Part shown: one piece after another, positions 18,432-27,898 of the stretch
How positions within the stretch are numbered: the first letter of the stretch is position 1
Layout: each line of letters begins with the position of its first letter
The notes under the pieces: model-generated
Told to the model about the DNA's origin: nothing
What the model saw: only the letters and a program-made list of their open reading frames with translations
Databases searched by the model: none
Assembly: GCF_047946665.1 (NCBI RefSeq)
Contig: NZ_CP172312.1
Span: forward strand, 2,356,001-2,420,000
Reading direction: 5' to 3'
DNA: 64,000 bases
From: Allohahella sp002354735
GTDB lineage: Bacteria; Pseudomonadota; Gammaproteobacteria; Pseudomonadales; Oleiphilaceae
Position numbers and translations under genes: made by a program

Positions 18432-19742
18432 TCAGGGCTGTTCGATTACCCTATCGATAATCAGTTTGACTGTTTCGGCGCCGGGTGCCAAATCATGGCC
18501 GCTCAAACGGCCTTCGAGATCGCCGGCTTGAGCGATGGGTGATCCGGACCTGGACAACCTCGCAATAACATCGACCTGCGGAAACATCGACAGTTTCGCG
18601 GTATCCGTCATTGCATTGTCGTCACTCAGCGTGACGACAGCTGGCAACTCGGCGCCAGAGGCTTTTACAACGGCCAGCGGCATCGGCGGCCCCTGCCCTT
18701 CAGGCGCCTTCGCCAGCACAAACAGGGTCATCTGGCTTAGCTCGGCTTCGCTGAACTGTTCGGCGAGCGCTTCCCCTAAGCTGGTGTTCACCACCAGCTT
18801 AGGGCCCTTCGTTGCCACTTCGGCAGGCGAAGTCGACGGACTCTGAGTCGGTAACGGTTTGCCACTGGCAAGCTGCTTCGCCCTCGCAATGCCGTCGCGT
18901 AATACTGCGGCATCCTTACCCTCTGGATCGAGCGCCAATATCCTCTCCCAGTATTCTGCCGCCTGCTCATACTTCCCTGCCTGAAAGCTGGCAATACCCA
19001 GCAGGCTCAGCGCATTCAGCTCGGCTGGATCGTTCGCCAGTGCCTTGTCCACTGCTCGCTGGACATCCTGGGTAAGACTGTTATCACGGAAAAAGAGTGC
19101 CTCAGCTCTCAAGCCCCAGGCCGATGCCAATCGCCTGTCATTATCCTCAGTGCGCTGCAAGGCGTTCACGAGTTGTGTATAGCTTTCCGCAGCAGCCGAG
19201 TACTCCTGCATCGCCGTCAATGTGCGCCCCAGAAGCAGCCAGCCTTCGGGGTTATCAGGATCATCCTCAAGCCTGTCTCTGAGTGTCTTCACGGCCGCTT
19301 CCACGTTACCTGGCTGTGCAGAAATGGCCGCTCTGGTCTCGCTCAGCCACTGCGCCTGTTTCAGGCCTTCAGCATTACCAAGCAACTGATATAGCGCTAT
19401 TGCTACAATAGGAAGTAGACATGTTAGTACCGTCAGTGTCGGCCCAGCCCAGCGGGCCGGCCTGGCGCCCATTAAAGCCGAGTCGCCCGCATCATCCTGA
19501 AGCAGACTCGAGTCGAGCTCTTTCAGCAGCAGAGCATATTGATCAGCATCAATAACGCCAGCGGTGTACTCCGCTTCCAGCTCCTTTTTCCGGTCTGAAT
19601 AGAGGGCAAGATTTGATTGTGCCTCATTGGGCACGATTTCCTGCTGACGCCCTCGTGCAAGCCGTGCGCCCACAACAGGCCCGAGCAGTGCCGCGACTGT
19701 TCCGGCTGCGATAAGAAAAAACAGTATCCAAAGGGCAGGCAT
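18432..19742 (-). CDS. ccmI: Cytochrome c maturation protein CcmI (TPR)
   Basis: CcmI is the apocytochrome chaperone of the haem-ligation module. The 436-residue protein has an N-terminal helix (about residues 1-25), a cytoplasmic segment with YSDRKKELEAEYTAGVIDADQY, a second helix near residues 95-118, and TPR-like repeats in the periplasmic part (WLLLGRTLTAMQEYSAAAESY and ALSLLGIASFQAGKYEQAAEYW). A C-terminal beta domain of about 120 residues follows. It is the last gene of the ccm operon; its start overlaps the ccmH stop by one base. Confidence 0.94.
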   Translation of the reverse strand: MPALWILFFLIAAGTVAALLGPVVGARLARGRQQEIVPNEAQSNLALYSDRKKELEAEYTAGVIDADQYALLLKELDSSLLQDDAGDSALMGARPARWAGPTLTVLTCLLPIVAIALYQLLGNAEGLKQAQWLSETRAAISAQPGNVEAAVKTLRDRLEDDPDNPEGWLLLGRTLTAMQEYSAAAESYTQLVNALQRTEDNDRRLASAWGLRAEALFFRDNSLTQDVQRAVDKALANDPAELNALSLLGIASFQAGKYEQAAEYWERILALDPEGKDAAVLRDGIARAKQLASGKPLPTQSPSTSPAEVATKGPKLVVNTSLGEALAEQFSEAELSQMTLFVLAKAPEGQGPPMPLAVVKASGAELPAVVTLSDDNAMTDTAKLSMFPQVDVIARLSRSGSPIAQAGDLEGRLSGHDLAPGAETVKLIIDRVIEQP

Positions 19743-20248
19743 CAGTCTCGACGTACCTCATAATCTGCCGCCTGCCGTTTCAGTTCAGCCAGGCGCTGCG
19801 TATTTTCGTCGTCGACCGCAGGCGTCGCATCAGCTGTTACGCTGTCGCGTCGAGCCTTGAGGCGGAGCCACCAGAACAGGCCGATCAGCGCCGTAAGCAC
19901 CGCTGCCGCAGGGCCAAACCAGAGGATGGCCGTCCGTTCGTTGACTTGAGGCTTGTAGAGCACGAACTCGCCATAGCGATCGATCATATGATTGTGAATT
20001 GCCTCATCGCTATAGCCGTCTTCAAGTAAACGCTGCACTTCGTCCCGAAGATCACTGGCCAGCGGCGAATTCGAATCGCCAATGTTCTGGTTCTGACACT
20101 TTGGACATCGAAGCTCATAGATCAGCGTTTCGAAGCGAGCCTCCAGCTCCGGATCAGTGAAGTCATAGACATTTGCCTGCAGAAGCCCAGAAAGGCCCAG
20201 GCATGATAGCAGCAAACAGAGTGGTAGCAGCTGTCTCACGGTTTCCAA
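19742..20248 (-). CDS. ccmH: Cytochrome c maturation protein CcmH (CcmL)
   Basis: The 168-residue protein has a signal peptide (about residues 1-25) and the LRCPKCQNQNIGDSNSPLA motif whose Cys48 and Cys51 reduce or hold apocytochrome thiols before haem ligation. A C-terminal membrane helix (AAAVLTALIGLFWWLRL) anchors it. The length is that of the short form found in organisms with a separate CcmI, as here. It overlaps ccmG by 13 bases. Confidence 0.95.
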   Translation of the reverse strand: METVRQLLPLCLLLSCLGLSGLLQANVYDFTDPELEARFETLIYELRCPKCQNQNIGDSNSPLASDLRDEVQRLLEDGYSDEAIHNHMIDRYGEFVLYKPQVNERTAILWFGPAAAVLTALIGLFWWLRLKARRDSVTADATPAVDDENTQRLAELKRQAADYEVRRD

Positions 20249-20775
20249 CCTGCTTCAATGAGTTGTGGACGAAGCACATCCTGCCATACCCGCTCATTCA
20301 CGATGCCGATATGGCGGTATCGGAGCAGACCTTCGCTGTCCACCACGTAGGTTTCGGGCGCGCCGTAGACGCCAAGATCAAGCCCGAGCCGACCGGCCTT
20401 GTCGTAAAGCACCAGCGTGTATGGATCGCCCAGTTCCTTGAGCCAATCCTGTGCCTTGGGGCGCTCATCCTTGTAGTCCAGGCCAATGATCTCCACACCC
20501 CTTTTCTTCAGATCCAGCAGGTAAGGATGCTCGACACGACAAGCTGGACACCAGGTCGCCCAGACATTAATGAGATAAGGCTGAGCGGGCAGGTCAGCAT
20601 TGGTGAGCAAGCGATCTGGCGAGTCCAATGCTTCCAGGCTGAACTCCGGCACCGGCTGGCCAGCTCGCGCCATCTCGAGCTTGGTAGGATCAGTATCCAT
20701 CTGGGCATTGAAAAGAAGGATGAGAACAATGAAAACCAGTAAGGGGATGAACAGTAAAATGCGTCTTCTCAACAA
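20236..20775 (-). CDS. ccmG: Thiol:disulfide interchange protein CcmG/DsbE
   Basis: CcmG is a membrane-anchored periplasmic thioredoxin-like protein that reduces the CXXCH motifs of apocytochromes c. The 179-residue protein has one N-terminal anchor (about residues 5-23) and the active site WATWCPACRVEHPYL with Cys76 and Cys79. The dipeptide between the cysteines is Pro-Ala here, a variant of the Pro-Thr or Pro-Ser commonly seen. GAPETYVVDSEG downstream is the cis-Pro loop region. It directly follows ccmF. Confidence 0.95.
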   Translation of the reverse strand: MLRRRILLFIPLLVFIVLILLFNAQMDTDPTKLEMARAGQPVPEFSLEALDSPDRLLTNADLPAQPYLINVWATWCPACRVEHPYLLDLKKRGVEIIGLDYKDERPKAQDWLKELGDPYTLVLYDKAGRLGLDLGVYGAPETYVVDSEGLLRYRHIGIVNERVWQDVLRPQLIEAGWKP

Positions 20776-22878
20776 TCAGGCTCCACTTCGAGGGGCTGCA
20801 CGTACCGGCTCGCCGGAATCGATATCTGCTGAGGCCTCGGACTCGACAGTAGTCCGATCCAGACGCTGACGGATCTTTATCCGGTAGCGGCGATCACTGA
20901 CGGCAAGCCCGCCGCCCAGTGCCATGAATATCGCGCCCAACCAGAGCCATCTGACCAGCGGCTTGTACTGAAGACGGACAGCCCAGGCCTGTGTGAGCTC
21001 TCCTGATCCAAGCGGCTCACCGAGAGAGATATAGATATCCCGGAACAAACCAGGATCGATCCCCGCTTCAGTCATGAGAGAACTCGAGACGACATAACGG
21101 CGTTTTTCCGGCAACAGCTGAAATAGTGGTGCCTCACCGTTAGCAGCCAGTTTTTCGCGGACGGCAGACGGTGAAAGGCCTGCCAGCGCGGTCGTGTCTT
21201 CCGGCGCATCATAAACACTGAAGCGAGCCGCATCACTCACGTAATTGGCGCCGCGTACTTTATTCATATCATCGAAAACCACGAGATAATCAGCAAAAAC
21301 GGCCGCTTCTCCAGGGGCGAGCCTGACGTTGCGCTCTACGGTGTAGTGGGAAACCACAGCCGCCCCCATGATCATTACAGCAAAGCCAAAGTGACCGAAA
21401 ACCATGCCTTTATAACTGCGCGAGGTCTGCTGCCATCCCCGCCAGAGGCCCTTCTTGCTGCGCGCCTTTTCCAGAACATCGCTCACGGTGGCGCAGGTTA
21501 CCCAGAAGGCAATGAAGACCCCGACCATTGCAAGAAAGTAAAACTCGCCATACAGCCAGGGTATCAGGATGGCCGCCGCAAGCGAGACCGCCAGATGAAT
21601 GGCTGTCTTGTCCAACAGACGGGCTGAGCTGGTCGTCTTCCATCGGCTGCGGGCACCGAAGCCCAGCGCGATAGCCAGCAGCGGTGTCAGGAAGGCAAAC
21701 ATCAGATTGAAGTACGGGGCGCCTACAGACACTTCGTAGTCGTAGAACTCGGCAGCAAGCGGAAATAGCGTTCCGCCCAGCACCGTGAGCGAGGCCACGA
21801 ACAAGATGATGTTGTTGGCCAGCAGAAAACTTTCCCGACTGGTTTCGGTAAAGTGCACGCGACTCCTGATGACCGGGGCCCGCAGTGCATAAAGCAGTAA
21901 GGAGCCGCCGATGACCACACCAAGCATCATCAGCACGAAACGCCCGCGCTCAGGATCGTTGGCAAACGCGTGTACTGACGTGAGTATGCCTGAGCGCACG
22001 AGGAAGGTGCCCAGCAGACAGAGTGAGAAGGTGAATATCGCAAGCAGTACCGTCCAGCTCTTGAATACACCACGCTTTTCCGTGGCAGCCAGCGAGTGCA
22101 TCAGTGCCGTGCCAGCGAGCCAGGGCATGAAGGAGGCATTCTCCACCGGATCCCAGAACCACCAGCCTCCCCAGCCGAGTTCGTAATAAGCCCACCAACT
22201 GCCGAGCGCAATGCCCATGGTAAGGAAGGCCCAGGCCACCGTCGTCCAGGGTCTGGACCAGCGCGCCCACGTCGCATCGAGCCTTCCTCCAAGCAGTGCG
22301 GCGATTGCAAAGGCAAAGGCGACCGAAAAGCCCACATAGCCCATATAGAGTAAAGGCGGATGCACGATCAGACCGAAGTCCTGAAGCAGTGGATTCAGGT
22401 CGGCTCCATCTGTTGGCGACGTCGGCAGATAACGCTCGAAGGGATTACTGGTCAGCAGGATAAACAGCAGGAATCCCACATTGATCATGCCGAGGACCGA
22501 AAGTACCCGCGCTTTCAGCTCGAGCGGTAGTTGTCTGCTGAGGAGAGCCACAGCAGCTGTCCAGAACGAAAGTATGAGAACCCAGAGCAGTAGCGAACCC
22601 TCGTGCCCACCCCACACCGCACTGAGCTTGAAATACCAGGGCATCAGGGAATTGGAGTGCGAGGCCGTATAGACGACCGAGAAGTCATCTGTGAGGAAGG
22701 CGTGGGTCAGTGCTGCAAACGACAACAGCAGCAGGGCGCCGTTCACCACCGCAAGTGGCCTTGCACTCTGCTGCCACAATGGTACCCGGAGATAGGTACC
22801 TGCAATCGGCACGACAGATAGCAAGGCTGACACACAAAGTGCCAGGATGAGGGCGAAATGGCCGGCTTCAGGAATCAC
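20776..22878 (-). CDS. ccmF: Haem lyase subunit CcmF
   Basis: CcmF is the large membrane subunit that ligates haem to apocytochromes. The 700-residue polytopic protein contains the tryptophan-rich WWD motif WAYYELGWGGWWFWDPVENASFMPWL near residue 230, in the middle of the predicted periplasmic loop, and many hydrophobic segments. The length is somewhat above the usual 640-660. Its start overlaps the ccmE stop by four bases (ATGA). Confidence 0.96.
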   Translation of the reverse strand: MIPEAGHFALILALCVSALLSVVPIAGTYLRVPLWQQSARPLAVVNGALLLLSFAALTHAFLTDDFSVVYTASHSNSLMPWYFKLSAVWGGHEGSLLLWVLILSFWTAAVALLSRQLPLELKARVLSVLGMINVGFLLFILLTSNPFERYLPTSPTDGADLNPLLQDFGLIVHPPLLYMGYVGFSVAFAFAIAALLGGRLDATWARWSRPWTTVAWAFLTMGIALGSWWAYYELGWGGWWFWDPVENASFMPWLAGTALMHSLAATEKRGVFKSWTVLLAIFTFSLCLLGTFLVRSGILTSVHAFANDPERGRFVLMMLGVVIGGSLLLYALRAPVIRSRVHFTETSRESFLLANNIILFVASLTVLGGTLFPLAAEFYDYEVSVGAPYFNLMFAFLTPLLAIALGFGARSRWKTTSSARLLDKTAIHLAVSLAAAILIPWLYGEFYFLAMVGVFIAFWVTCATVSDVLEKARSKKGLWRGWQQTSRSYKGMVFGHFGFAVMIMGAAVVSHYTVERNVRLAPGEAAVFADYLVVFDDMNKVRGANYVSDAARFSVYDAPEDTTALAGLSPSAVREKLAANGEAPLFQLLPEKRRYVVSSSLMTEAGIDPGLFRDIYISLGEPLGSGELTQAWAVRLQYKPLVRWLWLGAIFMALGGGLAVSDRRYRIKIRQRLDRTTVESEASADIDSGEPVRAAPRSGA

Positions 22879-23336
22879 AGAGGGTCAGCTGCTGCAGGCG
22901 CGTCGCCTGACTGGTGGGCTGCATCCAGTGCGCGCTGTACATTGGGGGGCATGTAATTTTCGTCGTGCTTTGCCAGTACTTCGGTAGCTTCGAACACACC
23001 TGCACCGTTCAGCTCCCCTGAGGTCACGATCCCCTGCCCTTCTTTGAACAAGTCTGGAAGTATACCAGTGTACGAGACGGTCACGGTATTCTTGTAGTCG
23101 GTGAGTGCGAACTGGACCTCCAAGGACTCTGGATCGCGCTGGACGCTATCCTCAACGACCATCCCGCCGATGCGGATGCGCTTGGCCAGCGGCGCTTCAC
23201 CGGTAGCAATCTGGCTCGGGTTAAAGAAAAGATCGATGTTGCTGCGCAGCGCGTACGCAGCGAGACCAACTGAACTCGATACACCGAAGACGATCAGGCC
23301 TACGGCCATCAGACGCTGTTTGCGTTTTGGATTCAT
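22875..23336 (-). CDS. ccmE: Haem chaperone CcmE
   Basis: CcmE binds haem covalently in the periplasm and hands it to CcmF. From the ATG at 23336 the protein is 153 residues: MNPKRKQRL start, an N-terminal anchor (about 9-30), an OB-fold domain, and the haem-binding LAKHDENYMP segment with His124 and Tyr128. The open frame extends 11 codons further upstream, but MNPKRKQRL is the family's usual N-terminus. It lies between ccmD and ccmF. Confidence 0.95.
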   Translation of the reverse strand: MNPKRKQRLMAVGLIVFGVSSSVGLAAYALRSNIDLFFNPSQIATGEAPLAKRIRIGGMVVEDSVQRDPESLEVQFALTDYKNTVTVSYTGILPDLFKEGQGIVTSGELNGAGVFEATEVLAKHDENYMPPNVQRALDAAHQSGDAPAAADPL

Positions 23337-23387
23337 GACTACTGCAACCTCTGACTTTGGGTCATGCACGGCTATTGACGCCAGGCG

Positions 23388-23645
23388 TCAGGACATTCCG
23401 CTACTCTCGATATCGTCCGGGCTTTTCTGGCGCGTGTCACGGCTTGCCGAGGCTGGCGCGGCTGCGGACGGATTTTCCAGCCTGACGAGGCGTCGAACCT
23501 GCTCGAAGGCCTGATCTCGCTGGCGTTTCGCCAACAGGATGTTGATGAGAATAACGGCAAAACCAACGCCATAGGCAAGCCAGACGTAGAACCCGTGCTT
23601 GCCCATTGCGAAGAAGGCTTCCAGGCTGTCGAAGGCAAACGTCAT
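23388..23645 (-). CDS. ccmD: Haem exporter protein CcmD
   Basis: CcmD is a small membrane protein that releases holo-CcmE from the CcmABC complex. From ATG 23645 the protein has 85 residues: FAMGKHGFYVWLAYGV, the conserved CcmD segment, one membrane helix, then the basic AKRQRDQ stretch. The tail is longer than in most homologues. An upstream in-frame start would add 23 residues inside ccmC and is not supported. The start codon overlaps the ccmC stop (ATGA). Confidence 0.9.
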   Translation of the reverse strand: MTFAFDSLEAFFAMGKHGFYVWLAYGVGFAVILINILLAKRQRDQAFEQVRRLVRLENPSAAAPASASRDTRQKSPDDIESSGMS

Positions 23646-24433
23646 GGCTGCGCTCCAGATCCTGGGATAGCCGAATCGGGCACGACTGTGCCAGATACAA
23701 GCGATCGCACCCAAAGGGTACGTCGTTCACGGCGTATAATCTCGTTACGCGTTCGTAAGAAAACCAGGGCGAGAAACAGCGCATAAAAACCAATAATACA
23801 AACCAGCAGCGGCACCCACATCTCGGCAGGCATGCTGGGTCTCTCGGTAAGTTTCAAGCTGGCAGGCTGGTGCAGTGTGTTCCACCAGTCTACCGAGTAC
23901 TTGATAATGGGAATGTTCACGACGCCGACAATCGCGAGCAGCGCACACGCCCGCCCGGCTGCGGCAAGATCCTCGATGGCCGAATAGAGGGCGAGTATCC
24001 CGATATAGAGAAAGAGCAATATGAGCATCGATGTCAGCCGCGCGTCCCAGATCCACCAGGTACCCCAGGTCGGCTTGCCCCATACAGCGCCGGTAAACAA
24101 GGCTATAAAACAGAATGAAAGTCCGATTGGCGCGGCCGAGATCAGCACGACATCTGCCACCTTCATTTTCCAGACGAGACTGACCACACCAGCCACAGCC
24201 ATCATGATATAGCAGGACTGCGCGACGAAGGCCGCCGGTACGTGCAGATAGATGATTCGATAGCTATGTCCCTGCTGGTAATCCACTGGCGCAAATGCCA
24301 AACCCCACAACACACCGAGCGGCACCATCACCAGCGCGACGAAAGTAAAGATCTGCTGCCAGCGCCGACCACGGTCGTAAAACCATTTGGGCGAACCCCA
24401 GCGGTGAAACCAAGTTTTGAATATAGCCGTCAT
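23642..24433 (-). CDS. ccmC: Haem transporter/handling protein CcmC
   Basis: CcmC passes haem to CcmE. The 263-residue protein has six hydrophobic segments and the WWD motif WGKPTWGTWWIWDARLTS near residue 140 in the second periplasmic loop. IIYLHVPAAFVAQSCY provides one of the conserved His residues flanking it. It follows ccmB with a gap of 28 bases; the other ccm genes overlap or nearly touch. Confidence 0.96.
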   Translation of the reverse strand: MTAIFKTWFHRWGSPKWFYDRGRRWQQIFTFVALVMVPLGVLWGLAFAPVDYQQGHSYRIIYLHVPAAFVAQSCYIMMAVAGVVSLVWKMKVADVVLISAAPIGLSFCFIALFTGAVWGKPTWGTWWIWDARLTSMLILLFLYIGILALYSAIEDLAAAGRACALLAIVGVVNIPIIKYSVDWWNTLHQPASLKLTERPSMPAEMWVPLLVCIIGFYALFLALVFLRTRNEIIRRERRTLWVRSLVSGTVVPDSAIPGSGAQP

Positions 24434-24461
24434 CGTGTTCCATTCCAGAGACAGGTGCGCA

Positions 24462-25133
24462 TCAGTTCTGACTCACACTGATGCGCAGTGCAGCGGCAAT
24501 AGCGAAAGGTGCCAGCGCCAGCGCGAGTGCCAGCAGAGCGCCCAGTACTGCCATTTGGCCATCGTAAGACACACCGGCCTGGGCAGAGAGCACTGCGCCC
24601 GTTGCGAACAACAGAACAGGCACGTACATCGGCAGCACGATCAGGCTGGTGATGATATGTGCACCCCGCAGCCCCAGGGTCAGCGCACTGCCAATGCCAC
24701 CAATGAGGCTGAGCACAGGCGTGCCGAGCAGCATGGATAGCAGCAGCACTGGCAGCAGGTCCGCTGGCAGCTGCAGCATGACGGCCAGCAGGGGCGTCAT
24801 GAGAATGACCGGCAGTCCGGTGACAACCCAGTGCACCGCGACCTTGCACAGCGCTATGGCAAATAAGGGCTGACCTGAGACCAGCAATTGCTCCAGTGTA
24901 CCATCCACTGCATCACTCTCGAACAGTTGATTCAGCGAAAGCAGTGTCGCCAGAAGCGCAGCCACCCATATGAGTCCTGCAGCGGCAGGCACCAGAAAAC
25001 TGTCTTCAGGACTTACACCGAGCGGGAACAGGGTCAGGGCAATCACAAAGAATGCAAGGGCATTGACGAAATCGGCAGGCCGCCGGAGCGCGAGCTTCAT
25101 GTCATGACGGATCACAGCCATGAGCGTACTCAC
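24462..25133 (-). CDS. ccmB: Haem exporter ABC permease CcmB
   Basis: A 223-residue, six-helix permease subunit of the CcmAB transporter that powers release of holo-CcmE. Family features seen include RRPADFVNALAFFVIALTLFPLGVSPE at the N-terminus and ESDAVDGTLEQLLVSGQPL in the cytoplasmic loop expected to contact CcmA. The ATG overlaps the ccmA stop by four bases. Confidence 0.95.
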   Translation of the reverse strand: MSTLMAVIRHDMKLALRRPADFVNALAFFVIALTLFPLGVSPEDSFLVPAAAGLIWVAALLATLLSLNQLFESDAVDGTLEQLLVSGQPLFAIALCKVAVHWVVTGLPVILMTPLLAVMLQLPADLLPVLLLSMLLGTPVLSLIGGIGSALTLGLRGAHIITSLIVLPMYVPVLLFATGAVLSAQAGVSYDGQMAVLGALLALALALAPFAIAAALRISVSQN

Positions 25134-25819
25134 GCCTTCTGCCCCAGCTCGAGCAGCCGCAGACCGGCAACATCAGGCACATGGTGTGAAGTCAGCAGGA
25201 TGATCTGTCCCGCAGCAGCCATTGCCTCGAGTCTACGCTCGAGTAGAACGGCCCCGTCGGCATCAATAGCCGTGAAGGGTTCATCGAGAAGACAGACGGC
25301 GGCCTGCGTGAGGGCGAGACGGGCGAGCGCTGCCCTACGCTGCTGCCCTGCCGAGAGGAAGGCACACTGAGTATCTATACTGTGAGAAAGACCGGCCCAC
25401 TCGAGCGCTAGGCGCAGTTCATCAGCAAGTTCGGCATCAGACCGCCTATCGACGTAATTGAGGCGATACCAGAAAAGCAGGTTCTCCAGTGGCGTCAACA
25501 GGGCTTTCACACCACTGCGATGACCAATGAAGCAACATTCGAGACCATTTTGGGACCAGTTGACCGAGCCGCCTTCGGTGCCGATCTCCAGCGGCGCTTT
25601 CGCCGCTGTACCGCCCAGCTCGACTACCAGCCGACCTGACTGTAATGGGGTAAGACCAGCCAGGCTTTTCAATAAGGTGGTCTTGCCGGCGCCGTTGGCA
25701 CCGCGAAGCTGGCAGATCTCGCCCGCCCTCAACTGGAAGTCGAGCCCTGTATACAGCAGACGATCATTCCGTTCGCAACCAAGGCCGCGTGCGCTCAGGA
25801 GACTGACTTTAGCGGCCAA
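25130..25819 (-). CDS. ccmA: Haem exporter ABC ATPase CcmA
   Basis: The ATPase subunit of CcmAB, 229 residues. It has the Walker A motif GANGAGKTTLL near residue 39, an ABC signature of the form LSAGQQRR, the Walker B motif VCLLDEPF, and the switch His in LLTSHH. It is the first gene of the nine-gene ccm operon, so the operon promoter should lie in the 166-base gap that separates it from the divergent fliK-like gene. Confidence 0.96.
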   Translation of the reverse strand: MAAKVSLLSARGLGCERNDRLLYTGLDFQLRAGEICQLRGANGAGKTTLLKSLAGLTPLQSGRLVVELGGTAAKAPLEIGTEGGSVNWSQNGLECCFIGHRSGVKALLTPLENLLFWYRLNYVDRRSDAELADELRLALEWAGLSHSIDTQCAFLSAGQQRRAALARLALTQAAVCLLDEPFTAIDADGAVLLERRLEAMAAAGQIILLTSHHVPDVAGLRLLELGQKA

Positions 25820-25985
25820 AAGCCCTCACTCATCATTGATTTAACGGCAGATATGATACCCCTCAACGGTGTGAGTGTCGGCAAGGGGCTTACGGATGCG
25901 CTACTCTAGCATGAACACATGCATCTTTTGCAGCGTCCATTTTGTGAAGCCCACCGCGAACGAGAACAGTGCATGACTGTCGACC

Positions 25986-27896
25986 ATGAGCATAGACAAT
26001 AATATTGGCAGCCCGCCGGGCGGCGGCTATACCAGCTCACGACGCAATGCTGGCGCGACCGGGGATGCGGGGCGTTCGACAGATGCCGCGAAATCATCCG
26101 CCGAGACCGGCGGGCTTCGTGAGAGCAAATCGGTCTCAGCCTCTTCCACGATCGATGACGTGCAGCGCCTGCCCGACGGTACGCGGCTTGAAGCCAGGGT
26201 CGTCTCAGTCACGGCTGCCGATCTGCAGTTGCAGCAGAGTATGCAGCTGCGAAACCAGCAGGCCGCTCTACTCGCGCTGCGCTTGCAACTCACCAGCCAG
26301 CCTTTGCCAGGCACTGCACCTCGCGAAGGCGCAGTGCTGACTACCACCATCACGGCGACGCAGCTTGCTGCAGCGCTCTCTGACCATAGCAGGTCTGCAG
26401 GCCGAACACCGACGACAGCAGCCAGTGACACATCAGGGCTCCAAGGTCTCAAACAGGCTGTGAGTGCACAGCCATTTCTTCAACTCCGCATCAGCGGCGG
26501 ACGGCTTGAGCTACTGTCGGCCACTGCACTTCCGACATCAGCTGACAGCCGGGCGGCGGTGACACTCCAGAGCCAGCAACAATCATTGGCGAAGTGGATG
26601 CCGCTACAGGCGGACTCCCGAGCGAGCCTGCGGGCAATTTTAGACCTGGCCGGCACTACAGCGAGTCCTGCAAGCGGCGCAAAATCTGCTACAGCTGCCG
26701 AACCCGTAGCCACAGCCCTGCATGCGAAGCTCGACAAGGCGCTTGGCATGCTGGCACCGCCGCCTGTTTCAGCAGTGCGCACAGAGGGTTTTCTTCAGAA
26801 GCACATGCAGACCGCTGGTGTGTTCATGGAAAACCGGCTCGCCGCGACACTGAGTGCAGCCTCCGCTTCACCGCAGGAGAGCAAGCCAGCATCGACCTCA
26901 GCCAGCCCCGCAAATCCCTTCCGCAACCTTGCCTCTGCGTTGAAACAGGCCTTCGCTGGCGAAACAGGCAAGACAGTGACGAACACGACAGATGCACGTA
27001 TGCAGACCGATGCTTTGCTTACAAACGCCCGTAACAGCGTCGCTTCTCGGCTGCCGACCACACCATCGAGCTCCAGTCCCACAGCGGCTGGGGCATTGCC
27101 CAGTCTACCGCCCAGCGACCTCAAGAGTGCCGTTATAGAGGCCCTGGGGCTCGTGTTGAAACTGCAGGCTGGCAATGTTGCAGGCGCCGATAGTCGGGAA
27201 AGCCAGGCCACTGCTGCAGGGGGACCCGCAGCACCGCAGACAGCTGCGCAGCTTATCAGGGTGCTGCGAGCTGAAATTCTCAAGACACTTGAAACCCCCA
27301 CTCGCCTTGCCAGCCTCTCCCCTGATGCCCAGGAACAGGCTGCCGCGTCAATGATCTCGCGTGCAGCGCGGAATATCAGCAAGGATGACAGCGACCGCGA
27401 CACGGGCGAGATTCTCAAGCATCTCGCCAGATTGCTGGCGCGGGTGCAAACCAATCAGCTGACTTCGATCCAGGGCAGCCAGCAGGCCGAGGCCGAGCTA
27501 CCGGGTAGCCAGACACTCGTGCTCGACCTGCCGTTCCTGCATCATCAGGCTGAGATGGTGACCGTACTCATGGAGCGTTATCCAGGCCCAGGAAGACAGG
27601 GCGACGGCCCCGAAGAAGCGCGTTATGGTTACCGTATCGTGCTCGACTTCAATTTCGATAAGTCCGAACGCATCACCTCGTTGAAGACGCACGTTCGGTA
27701 TACCGAAGGCACGGTGTCTGCAGCATTCTGGACCGGCAGCGAGAAAGAAGCCGGTATTATCGCCACGCATCTGCCGCAGCTCCGGCAGGAACTCATTCGA
27801 TGGGGACTGACCGTCGGCGAACTGAGCCTGCAGGTTGGAGACGCCCCCCCAGCCAGAGAGGGCGTTCGCAAGCAGATCCTGAATGAGAGAATCTGA
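25986..27896 (+). CDS. FliK-like protein (flagellar hook-length control C-terminal domain)
   Basis: The 636-residue protein is mostly low-complexity, rich in Ala, Ser, Thr and Gln, as in FliK ruler regions. The C-terminal 130 residues (from about 505) show the Flg_hook type domain: VLDLPFLHHQAEMVTVLMER, then YRIVLDFNFDKSERITSLKTHV, VSAAFWTGSEKEAGII and LRQELIRWGLTVGELSLQVG. FliK senses hook length and switches export specificity through FlhB. No other flagellar genes are in the window except the FlhB-C-like gene two bases downstream, so this is probably a second or specialised FliK-type gene. The 26-base-level start context is weak, but ATG 25986 is the first in frame. Confidence 0.75.
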   Translation: MSIDNNIGSPPGGGYTSSRRNAGATGDAGRSTDAAKSSAETGGLRESKSVSASSTIDDVQRLPDGTRLEARVVSVTAADLQLQQSMQLRNQQAALLALRLQLTSQPLPGTAPREGAVLTTTITATQLAAALSDHSRSAGRTPTTAASDTSGLQGLKQAVSAQPFLQLRISGGRLELLSATALPTSADSRAAVTLQSQQQSLAKWMPLQADSRASLRAILDLAGTTASPASGAKSATAAEPVATALHAKLDKALGMLAPPPVSAVRTEGFLQKHMQTAGVFMENRLAATLSAASASPQESKPASTSASPANPFRNLASALKQAFAGETGKTVTNTTDARMQTDALLTNARNSVASRLPTTPSSSSPTAAGALPSLPPSDLKSAVIEALGLVLKLQAGNVAGADSRESQATAAGGPAAPQTAAQLIRVLRAEILKTLETPTRLASLSPDAQEQAAASMISRAARNISKDDSDRDTGEILKHLARLLARVQTNQLTSIQGSQQAEAELPGSQTLVLDLPFLHHQAEMVTVLMERYPGPGRQGDGPEEARYGYRIVLDFNFDKSERITSLKTHVRYTEGTVSAAFWTGSEKEAGIIATHLPQLRQELIRWGLTVGELSLQVGDAPPAREGVRKQILNERI

Positions 27897-27898
27897 AT

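Noticed and set aside
20501..20560. Pro-Ala active site dipeptide of CcmG as a defect
   Set aside because: Both catalytic cysteines and the surrounding WATWCP segment are intact, and the dipeptide varies in the family.
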